From CAJQHK01 sp038142525 (GTDB lineage: Bacteria; Pseudomonadota; Alphaproteobacteria; Rickettsiales; UBA1997), in assembly GCA_038142525.1 (NCBI GenBank), contig JAYQKE010000029.1:1-16493 (forward strand): 16,493 nucleotides of DNA, in the 5' to 3' direction. The notes under the pieces were generated by a model. It was not told the origin of the DNA. It did no database searches and saw nothing but the letters and a program-made list of their open reading frames with translations. A program made the position numbers and the translations under genes. Shown piece after piece: positions 6,345 to 12,779 of this stretch (the first letter of the stretch is position 1; each line of letters opens with the position of its first letter).

Positions 6345-6957
6345 TTTCTATCTCTTTAATTTTTCTTTTTATATTTTCGTAATTAACTTCTGCTATTGGT
6401 CCAATCTCTAAAACATGAGCCCCGCTTGCTTTTGTCGCTTTTATGCCATTAAAATTATCTTCAATAATTAAGCATTCTTCAGGTTTTAAGCCAATTTTTT
6501 TAATAGCTTTATTATAAATTTCAGGATCAGGTTTGGCATTAACCACATCTTGATTAGAAAGATAAAATTCAAAAAAATCTTTTGTGGCAGATTTTTCTAA
6601 AAAAACTTCAATAGTTTTTCTTTGAGAGTTGGAGCATAAAGCAAGCTTATAATTTGACGATAGTTGTTTTAACATATCAACTTGCTTAGGATCAATATGA
6701 CATTTCTGGGCAAAAACTTCTAAAGTGTATTTTTGCTTCAGATCATTAATTTCTTGATGTAAACCTCTATCCAAACCTCTTTCTTTCGATAGAATTTCAA
6801 GTTTTTTAGCAGTTGATAAGCCATCAAAAGTTTTGACATGATCTTCTATAGAAATAAAATGCCCATATTTTTCAAGAGCTTTATTTAAAACATGGTAATG
6901 CCAATCTTTAGCATCAACCAAAACTCCGTCCATATCAAATAATATTGCTTTTATCAT
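6334..6957 (-). CDS. HAD-superfamily phosphatase / phosphoglucomutase-like hydrolase
   Basis: This is a 207-residue subfamily IA HAD enzyme. Motif I is FDMDGV (D8 nucleophile, D10 acid/base), motif II is the serine of LCSNSQ, motif III is the lysine of NAKPDPEIY, and motif IV is IIEDNFNGI. A helical cap of about 70 residues follows motif I, as in beta-phosphoglucomutase and 2-deoxyglucose-6-phosphatase relatives. It likely removes or moves a phosphate on a sugar phosphate feeding the next gene's nucleotidyltransferase. It is the first gene of the minus-strand operon and overlaps the next by 11 bases. Its ATG is the last unit of a 7-bp tandem array; upstream in-frame ATGs in the array reach a stop within six codons, so 6957 is the only workable start. 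Confidence 0.87.
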   Translation of the reverse strand: MIKAILFDMDGVLVDAKDWHYHVLNKALEKYGHFISIEDHVKTFDGLSTAKKLEILSKERGLDRGLHQEINDLKQKYTLEVFAQKCHIDPKQVDMLKQLSSNYKLALCSNSQRKTIEVFLEKSATKDFFEFYLSNQDVVNAKPDPEIYNKAIKKIGLKPEECLIIEDNFNGIKATKASGAHVLEIGPIAEVNYENIKRKIKEIENDQ

Positions 6958-7040
6958 TTATCATTTATCATTTATCATTTATCATTTATCATTTATCATT
7001 TATCATTTATCATTTATTATTTATTATTTATTATTTATTA
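6951..7040. repeat. Heptanucleotide tandem array covering the HAD start codon
   Basis: Nine perfect copies of ttatcat (6951-7013) are followed by three copies of the variant ttattat (7014-7034) and a partial copy. On the minus strand the unit reads ATGATAA, so an ATG recurs every seven bases. The first gene of the minus operon starts in the final unit. TGA and TAA recur in every frame, so the array cannot be translated through; a copy-number change would alter leader length and promoter spacing of the minus operon. Confidence 0.95.
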
Positions 7041-7165
7041 AAACGATAAATAAATATCGAAATTTTTATTTTATATCATAAAATTATTATTTTCCATTTA
7101 TTTTTAAGATTTTTAAATTATAATCTTTTTTAGAGAAAGCATAGAAATTTGACTAAATAACAAAC
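7041..7165 (+). promoter_or_regulatory. Intergenic control region of the divergent sugar operons
   Basis: A perfect TATAAT at 7119-7124 lies 41 bases before the FkbM start and is the best -10 for the six-gene plus operon; no good -35 sits 16-18 bases upstream. An inverted repeat cgata-aataaa-tatcg occupies 7044-7059 next to the heptamer array. The minus-strand operon must also start in or near this region, but I see no clear box pair for it. Confidence 0.35.
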
Positions 7166-8140
7166 ATGAAATTTTGGAAAAAAATAAAAGAAAGAATTTA
7201 TAGAATCAGTCCAACATATAGACTGTTGAGGAAATTTATTTTTAATGTTAGTAATGAGTTAGAGCATCAAAAAAGAGAGGCACTAATTCTAAAAAAAGTA
7301 AATAAAGAAATTTTAAATAAGATAGAAACTTTGACACATAGTAATGAAATTCAAATGCTTGATTTGATTTTTGAAAATCTAAAATCAGATAATGACTTAC
7401 ATCGTTATTTAGGGCAAAAAATTATAACTTATGGGCAGGAGCAAATAATTGCTAACCTAGCACATTTTATATCAGATAGAAAATTTTTTATTGTGGATAT
7501 TGGAGCAAGCGACGGTTGGTTTTATAATATAATATCAAAAAATCCTAACATAAAACAATGTTTTATATTGGGGTTTGAACCATTAAATGGTCATGAAGAA
7601 CAGCTTATAAATCTACGAGAAAAAGTAAATAATTTTGATTTTAAAAAAATAGCACTCTCAAACAAAAAGGGAATAGAAAAAATAAATGAGATATCTGAAC
7701 TCAGGGGTCTAAGTTCTCTTGCTAAAATACAGGAAGATTATCGTTATTTTGATGGAAATATCAACCAATCAATAGTATCAAAATACGATGTAAATGTAAG
7801 TACATTAGATGATGAAATTTTTAACAGCAAATATTTTGATCAATACCAGTTTATAGCTATTAAAATAGATGTGCAGGGCTTAGAAATTAAAGTTTTAGAA
7901 GGGGCTAAGAAATTAATAAAATCTGGCAAAGTGAAAGCTATATTAATAGAAATGACTACAATAGAAAAATATGAACAAGGAGGTACTTATAAAGAAATAG
8001 ATGACTTTTTAAATAGAAATTCTTTTGTTTTGTATGATTTACTACCTTTTTATAGAGAGGTAGACTATAAATTCCAACCAACTCATATTGGAAGAATGAC
8101 AGAATATGATGCATTATATATTTATCATGAAAATAACTAA
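7166..8140 (+). CDS. FkbM-family SAM-dependent methyltransferase
   Basis: This 324-residue protein has a C-terminal FkbM methyltransferase domain (about residues 85-320). SAM-binding motif I is FIVDIGASDGWFY (108-120), the acidic residue after strand 2 is in GFEP (136-139), and KIDVQGLEIKVLEGA (233-247) is the diagnostic FkbM motif. FkbM enzymes O-methylate sugars or polyketides and are common in capsule and LPS clusters. The first 80 residues form a charged helical, partly coiled-coil-like extension (starting MKFWKKIKERIYRI), perhaps for membrane or partner binding. It is the first gene of the plus operon, three bases before the next start. It probably methylates a sugar of the glycan made by this cluster; the target position is unknown. 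Confidence 0.88.
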   Translation: MKFWKKIKERIYRISPTYRLLRKFIFNVSNELEHQKREALILKKVNKEILNKIETLTHSNEIQMLDLIFENLKSDNDLHRYLGQKIITYGQEQIIANLAHFISDRKFFIVDIGASDGWFYNIISKNPNIKQCFILGFEPLNGHEEQLINLREKVNNFDFKKIALSNKKGIEKINEISELRGLSSLAKIQEDYRYFDGNINQSIVSKYDVNVSTLDDEIFNSKYFDQYQFIAIKIDVQGLEIKVLEGAKKLIKSGKVKAILIEMTTIEKYEQGGTYKEIDDFLNRNSFVLYDLLPFYREVDYKFQPTHIGRMTEYDALYIYHENN

Positions 8141-8143
8141 GAG

Positions 8144-8812
8144 ATGAAAAAAAACATTAAAGTATTATATGATATAACTGTATTAGAAAATGCTTGTAGA
8201 AAAGATGAGTATAGATCTGGTATTTTTTTTGTTGCACTAAATTTACTTTTGGAATTTAGTAAATCAGAAAAAATAACGCTTTTTCTCTATTCCGAATCAA
8301 GCAAAACAATTATTGATATAAAAAAATATGTTCCTGCAATAAATGAGATCCCGTACATTGCAAATGATGGTTATGATCTTAAAAGTTTAGATTGTTTTAA
8401 AGGTAATAATGTTGATTTCTGTTTTGAGCAAATTGATATATACTTTACCCCTCATGGATTAATAAAAAATAAAATTAGAGAATTTCAAAATATAAAAAAT
8501 TGTTCCGTGTTGTATGATTGCATTCCATTGGTTCTAGAAGAATATAAACATGCGGCAGAACCAGATGAATGGTTTGGTAAAGTTATAAAAGATATAAATG
8601 AAAATGACTTTTATTTTTGCATATCAAATTATACAAAGAATGATTTTATTGGACTGGTTCCAAATATTGATAAAAATAAAACATTTGTTTCTTATATTGC
8701 TCCAGCGCAAAATTTTAAAAAGAATAAAGACTTATTATTGGCAAAAAATGTAAAACTAAAATATAAAATACCGTTAGAAAAAAAAATATTTTCTCACCTT
8801 ATCAAATTCTGA
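8144..8812 (+). CDS. GT4 glycosyltransferase, N-terminal segment (frameshifted)
   Basis: These 222 residues are the N-terminal Rossmann half of a GT-B family 4 glycosyltransferase: VLYDITVL at the start, EYRSGIFFVALNLL (about 17-30), IYFTPHG, SVLYDCIPLV, and FCISNYTKNDF before the interdomain region. The frame then runs through an A9 tract (8778-8786) into nine unrelated codons and a TGA. Removing one A gives LEKKYFLTLSNSDPRKNLEHI, the conserved start of the C-terminal GT4 domain, and continues in frame to the next segment. The restored protein would be at least 795 residues. As written, the product lacks the EX7E catalytic half and would be inactive. An A8 tract directly follows the start codon. 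The gene begins three bases after the FkbM stop. Confidence 0.85.
   Translation: MKKNIKVLYDITVLENACRKDEYRSGIFFVALNLLLEFSKSEKITLFLYSESSKTIIDIKKYVPAINEIPYIANDGYDLKSLDCFKGNNVDFCFEQIDIYFTPHGLIKNKIREFQNIKNCSVLYDCIPLVLEEYKHAAEPDEWFGKVIKDINENDFYFCISNYTKNDFIGLVPNIDKNKTFVSYIAPAQNFKKNKDLLLAKNVKLKYKIPLEKKIFSHLIKF
8778..8786 (+). repeat. A9 tract at a frameshift
   Basis: Nine consecutive A residues follow the codon pair tta-g. Eight would keep the two glycosyltransferase segments in one frame (LEKKYFLTLSNSDPRK). In the manC gene the same context, gaa-aaa-aaa-tat, has exactly eight A (13192-13199) and is in frame. This is a plausible slippage site. Confidence 0.85.
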
Positions 8813-10532
8813 CCCAAGAAAAAATTTAGAGCATATTAAGGTAGGCTTTGAGATGTTTTTAAAAAACAACAACATATCTGATACTATTTTAGTGTGTTGC
8901 GGAACATATAAATCAGTTGGCACTAAGGATAAAGAAAATTATCCCAATATTTTATACACAGGGTATGTAGATGATGAAGATGTAGAAATTTTATATTCTG
9001 GTGCTACTGGCTTTATTTATCTATCACTTTATGAAGGATTTGGCATGCCTCCATTAGAAGCAATGAGTCTTTGCGGTATTCCATGCATTGTTTCTAACGC
9101 AACATCACTTCCTGAAGTTACCGGAGATGCGGCACTGTTAGTAAATCCTAAAGATAAATCAGAATATATTAAAGCGCTGGAGAAATTATATTATAGTAAA
9201 GACACTCATGCTCTTTTAGTAAAAAAATCATTAAAAAATGCTAGTAGGTTCTCATGGAGCAAGACTTCTAAATTTATAATAGATAAGATTATTTATATTA
9301 CGACTATGACAGAAAATAAAGAAAAATATTTTAATCTATTTCAATTTGCAGGAAAAAGCGATAAGCAGGTTTGGATAGGCTTGAATCCCATGGTTGATTC
9401 TAAAGTCTGTGACATTACTCATTCTACTAACTTTAGAGCATCTCCTAACTTCCATCAAAATTATGATTGTGTATGGTTTTATGAATATTTAATATCCAAT
9501 TTTCCACAATGGAAAATTATAGTTGATGAGATGATTAGATTCATCGATAAAGAAGGTTATCTAGTTTTTAGATTTTCTTCAGATAATCTTCATTTTTCAT
9601 ACTCTTCTCTAAAACACTTTCTTTGGTCTAATATTAATATTACTTGTGAAGTTGAGTGGGAAAATTACTCTTCTAATAAAAATGATATAATTTATAAAGC
9701 GATTTTTAAGATTAAAAGAAAAAACTTATTATCATATCAAAGTAAAAAATGGACTTTTGGAATTCTTGCAAGTAAAGGTCGTGAAGATAATGTTCTAGAA
9801 TTTTTGAAGTCTATAAGATCTTTAGACAAAGAAAATAATCATGAAATCATAATATCTGGCACACAAAACAATATATATAAGGAGTATAATGTTAAATATG
9901 ACTTAACTAAATATAGCGATAAATATGCTGAAATATCAAAGAAAAAGAATAATATTGTTTCTTTAGCAAGTAATGAAAATATCATGATTGTTCACGATAG
10001 ATACATACTTGATAAAAATTTTTTTATAGGATTTGAGAAATATGGTTATGACTTTGATTTTATTACGATAAAGCAATTTTTCTTATCAGGAAAAGAGTTT
10101 CCTTCTTATTGTTATGCTGAGTATGAAAATTTAATATGGGGAAGAGCTATAATTTCAGAAGATTTTAATCACTTATCAAATACTCAATATTTAAATGGGG
10201 GACTATTAATTTTTAAGAAGCATTGTATAGAAAGAATAAAATTTAATGAAATGTTGTTTTGGAATCAACAAGAAGATGTAGCATTATCAAAGGATATGCT
10301 TGCAAATTCAATAGTTCCTAGGGTTAATTATATATCTAGTGCTACTACTATTGGCATAAGTGAGAATCATATTCGTTTCTTAGAAAAAGAAAAACAATAT
10401 ATTAATACTCAAAAAAACAATAGCACTAGGAATGAGTGTTGCATCATAAAGAACAATGTAAAAATTATACTCAAAAGCAAATTTAAGCCTAAAAAATATT
10501 TTTTTCTCCAAGATAATAAATCAACTTCGTAA
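8787..10532 (+). CDS. GT4 C-terminal half fused to half-methyltransferase and GT-A-like module (frameshifted segment)
   Basis: The frame is open from just after the A9 tract; the first ATG is at 8853. Residue numbers here count from that ATG. Residues 1-150 complete the GT4 enzyme with the EX7E motif EGFGMPPLE (61-69) and PCIVSNATSLPEV. Residues about 195-290 look like the C-terminal half of a class I methyltransferase (KIIVDEMIRFIDKEGYLVFRFS) without the SAM-binding half. From about 295 a GT-A-like module follows: KWTFGILASKGREDNV, HDRYILDKNF (a possible DxD equivalent), GYDFDF, LNGGLLIFKK and EDVALSKD. The module recurs in the last gene of the operon. The end seems altered too: one base fewer near 10491-10505 would give a basic tail that stops with an ATGA overlap on the next gene. 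Without its N-terminal half the product could not be a full GT4. Confidence 0.82.
   Translation, partial: YFLTLSNSDPRKNLEHIKVGFEMFLKNNNISDTILVCCGTYKSVGTKDKENYPNILYTGYVDDEDVEILYSGATGFIYLSLYEGFGMPPLEAMSLCGIPCIVSNATSLPEVTGDAALLVNPKDKSEYIKALEKLYYSKDTHALLVKKSLKNASRFSWSKTSKFIIDKIIYITTMTENKEKYFNLFQFAGKSDKQVWIGLNPMVDSKVCDITHSTNFRASPNFHQNYDCVWFYEYLISNFPQWKIIVDEMIRFIDKEGYLVFRFSSDNLHFSYSSLKHFLWSNINITCEVEWENYSSNKNDIIYKAIFKIKRKNLLSYQSKKWTFGILASKGREDNVLEFLKSIRSLDKENNHEIIISGTQNNIYKEYNVKYDLTKYSDKYAEISKKKNNIVSLASNENIMIVHDRYILDKNFFIGFEKYGYDFDFITIKQFFLSGKEFPSYCYAEYENLIWGRAIISEDFNHLSNTQYLNGGLLIFKKHCIERIKFNEMLFWNQQEDVALSKDMLANSIVPRVNYISSATTIGISENHIRFLEKEKQYINTQKNNSTRNECCIIKNNVKIILKSKFKPKKYFFLQDNKSTS
10491..10505 (+). 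repeat. A6-TA-T7 tract near a probable C-terminal frameshift
   Basis: A6 (10491-10496) and T7 (10499-10505) precede an early TAA at 10530-10532. Losing one base from either run yields about 25 more codons, rich in K and R (such as RKVRLKRRIL), and a TGA at 10582-10584 that overlaps the next ATG as ATGA. The basic tail resembles the end of the paralogous module gene (KNLYKRLRRILFKG). Confidence 0.55.
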
Positions 10533-10580
10533 AGTTAGACTAAAAAGAAGAATTTTAAGTCAAATTAAGCAAGGGAAAAT

Positions 10581-11156
10581 ATGAAAAAGATAGCTTTTTT
10601 AGTCGAAGATGACTTTATTAATTTACATGTTGGGGTTAGAAATTATATATTTTCACTATATCTTTCTTTAAAAGATTTTTATGATATTGATTTTATTTAT
10701 GAATCAAAAAATAGTAATCTTTCTTTTAAGAGAATCATTATCAGTGATGATTTTATTGCACAAAATGGTTTTTATAAAAATGTTAGTATATGTGGTAATA
10801 AAAATGATATATTAAAATCTTTAAAGACGACTAATTTTAATGAAGAAGAGTTTCCAATTAACAAAGATATTTATTTTCAGTATATAGGTGATATAGAGGA
10901 ACAAGGGTATGATGCACTGATAATAACAAATCCTTGGTTAATTAATTTTAATCAAATGCTACCAGCAAAGAAAGTGTTTGGATTGGTATATGATACTATA
11001 CCAATCGAGTATTTTTTTAAAGATTCCCCTATAGAATATGATAAAAGTCATTTTGCTTTCAAGCATCATAATGGCTTTAAATATTATAATAAATATTGTG
11101 ATAATATTCTTTTTATTTCAAAAAAAAAGTTTAAATTTTTACAAAGAATTTTATAA
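10581..11156 (+). CDS. Second GT4-type glycosyltransferase, N-terminal segment (frameshifted)
   Basis: This 191-residue frame encodes the N-terminal half of a GT-B glycosyltransferase: MKKIAFLVEDDF, then VGVRNYIFSLYLSL (about 18-31), ALIITNPWL, VFGLVYDTIPIEYF and NILFISKK, which matches the acceptor-side domain and hinge of family 4 enzymes. After the A9 tract at 11120-11128 the frame gives only a few more codons before TAA. One A fewer gives SKKSLNFYKEFYKNSL and joins the C-terminal segment, making a 391-residue enzyme, the usual GT4 length. The gene follows the GT4 fusion gene with a 48-base gap, or with an ATGA overlap if the upstream C-terminal shift is corrected. As written, no active enzyme results. 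Confidence 0.8.
   Translation: MKKIAFLVEDDFINLHVGVRNYIFSLYLSLKDFYDIDFIYESKNSNLSFKRIIISDDFIAQNGFYKNVSICGNKNDILKSLKTTNFNEEEFPINKDIYFQYIGDIEEQGYDALIITNPWLINFNQMLPAKKVFGLVYDTIPIEYFFKDSPIEYDKSHFAFKHHNGFKYYNKYCDNILFISKKKFKFLQRIL
11120..11128 (+). repeat. A9 tract at the second glycosyltransferase frameshift
   Basis: Nine A residues lie between tttc and gttt. Eight A would read S-K-K-S-L-N-F-Y-K in frame with the C-terminal half. This and 8778-8786 are the only A9 runs I found in the window, and both break a glycosyltransferase in the same +1 direction. Confidence 0.85.
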
Positions 11157-11757
11157 AAATTCACTTAATAATAGTGAATTAAATGTTATTGAGCCCATTG
11201 CCTCCCAGAAGTTTTGTAATTTAAAGAATTTTGATTCTAAATATTTAGATAAAAATACAATAATATTAACTACTCCTTTTGAAATTAGAAAAGGAATAAA
11301 AATAATACCTGAATATATTAACAGTATTTGTGATTTAAATTCTTTAATAATTTATGGCAATGTAAATAGAACAAAATTCAGAGATATAAAGGATTTTTTT
11401 AAGTCTTTGAGAGAGGATATACAAATTACTTGGTATAAAGAAATTACCACTGATAGTTTAATTAAGTTATTCCTTAAATCATCATTATGCCTATTTTGTT
11501 CTGATGACGAAGGATTGGGATTACCTATAATAGAAAGTCAACTTTGTGGTTGTAAAGTTTTATGCTATGATAAGCCGCCAATGTCTGATCTAGTAATTGA
11601 AAAAGATAAGTTTATTGTAAAGAACGATAAATCTTTGTCTATAAAAAATATTGATTATTGTCTTAAAACCAAATATGATAAAAATCAATTAATAAAAAGT
11701 GCTAACAAGAAATTTAATAATAAACAATTTTTAACATTAATCAACAAAATATTATGA
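11128..11757 (+). CDS. Second GT4-type glycosyltransferase, C-terminal segment (frameshifted)
   Basis: This frame carries the nucleotide-sugar binding half of the GT4 enzyme: LTTPFEIRKGIKIIPEYI (the strand and loop equivalent to the SxxxPRKN region), SLIIYGNV, and LFCSDDEGLGLPIIESQLCGCKVLCYD, in which EGLGLPIIE is the EX7E catalytic motif. It ends with the helical tail NKQFLTLINKIL. It has no start of its own that makes sense; an upstream ATG at 11038 lies in the wrong frame over the first segment and yields a hydrophobic, low-complexity peptide. Its TGA overlaps the gmd start by four bases (ATGA). The continuous GT4 homology on both sides of the A9 run shows one split gene rather than two genes. 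Confidence 0.8.
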   Translation, partial: SLNFYKEFYKNSLNNSELNVIEPIASQKFCNLKNFDSKYLDKNTIILTTPFEIRKGIKIIPEYINSICDLNSLIIYGNVNRTKFRDIKDFFKSLREDIQITWYKEITTDSLIKLFLKSSLCLFCSDDEGLGLPIIESQLCGCKVLCYDKPPMSDLVIEKDKFIVKNDKSLSIKNIDYCLKTKYDKNQLIKSANKKFNNKQFLTLINKIL

Positions 11758-12767
11758 AAAAAGCTTTAATAACAGGTGTATGTGGCCAAGACGGCTCTTA
11801 TTTAGCAAAGTTACTTTTAGAAAAAGGTTACAAAGTATATGGAGCAGAAAGAAGAACTTCAACAACAAATCACTGGAGGCTAGAACATTTAGGTATTTTA
11901 GGTAAGATTGAAATAGTAGATTTTGACTTATTAGAGCAGTCAAATATAACTAATATTATAAAAGAATTGCATCCTGATGAAATATATAACCTAGTAGCTC
12001 AAAGTTTTGTAGGAATTTCTTTTACCCAACCTATTTTGACAACACAAATTGATGCTATGGGTGTTCTTTATATTTTAGAAGCTATAAAAAACTTCTCTCC
12101 TAATAGTAAATTTTATCAAGCTTCAACATCTGAAATGTTTGGTAAAATTCAAGATAAAGTTCAAAACGAAAATACTCCTTTTTATCCAAGAAGTCCATAT
12201 GGAGTAGCAAAATTATACGCCCATTGGATGACTATAAATTATAGAGAATCATATGGGTTGCATGCCTCTTCTGGTATACTTTTTAATCATGAATCACCGC
12301 TTAGAGGGGAGGAGTTTGTTACGCAGAAAATTGTTAAAGGATTGGTCAAAATAAAATATAATTTATTAGAAACTTTAGAGCTTGGAAATTTGGATGCAAA
12401 AAGAGATTGGGGTTTTGCTGGTGACTATGTTAAGGCAATGTATTTAATGTTGCGGCAAGAAAAGGCTGATGACTATGTAATTGCAACTAAAACTACATTT
12501 TCTGTACGTGATTTTATAGAAAAAGTTGTAAAATTACTTGATATGGAAATAAGATGGGAAGGTAAAGGTTTAAAAGAAAAATGCATTTACGACAAAACAG
12601 GAAATACTATAATTAAAATTAATCCTAAATTTTATAGACCTGCCGAAGTTGATGTTTTAATAGGAGACCCTTCTAAAGCAATAAAAGAATTGGGGTGGAA
12701 CAATAGGACATCTTTTGATCAATTGGTTAATTTAATGGTACAATCGGAAATAAAAAATTATAAATAA
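11754..12767 (+). CDS. gmd: GDP-mannose 4,6-dehydratase
   Basis: This is a 337-residue extended short-chain dehydrogenase that converts GDP-mannose to GDP-4-keto-6-deoxymannose. It shows the NADP-binding GxxGxxG (G8-VC-G11-QD-G14), the catalytic triad region QASTSEMFG (122-130) with T125 and E127, and Y149-GVA-K153. The family motif GILFNHESPLRGEEFVT is at 174-190, and LGNLDAKRDWGFAGDYV follows. The N-terminal RRTSTTNHWRLEHLGI and the SFVGISF segment match the Pseudomonas-type Gmd of D-rhamnose and perosamine pathways more than the E. coli fucose type. Length is normal and all key residues are present. The ATG overlaps the stop of the split glycosyltransferase (ATGA). No Rmd, Fcl or Per follows in the window, so the final sugar is open. 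Confidence 0.95.
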   Translation: MKKALITGVCGQDGSYLAKLLLEKGYKVYGAERRTSTTNHWRLEHLGILGKIEIVDFDLLEQSNITNIIKELHPDEIYNLVAQSFVGISFTQPILTTQIDAMGVLYILEAIKNFSPNSKFYQASTSEMFGKIQDKVQNENTPFYPRSPYGVAKLYAHWMTINYRESYGLHASSGILFNHESPLRGEEFVTQKIVKGLVKIKYNLLETLELGNLDAKRDWGFAGDYVKAMYLMLRQEKADDYVIATKTTFSVRDFIEKVVKLLDMEIRWEGKGLKEKCIYDKTGNTIIKINPKFYRPAEVDVLIGDPSKAIKELGWNNRTSFDQLVNLMVQSEIKNYK

Positions 12768-12779
12768 TCATTCAATGTA

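Noticed and set aside
6951..7040. Heptamer array as a CRISPR array
   Set aside because: The units are seven bases long with no spacers; it is a simple tandem repeat.
11038..11130. Separate gene start at 11038 for the second glycosyltransferase half
   Set aside because: The translated stretch is hydrophobic low-complexity sequence out of frame with the N-terminal domain; homology shows one split gene.
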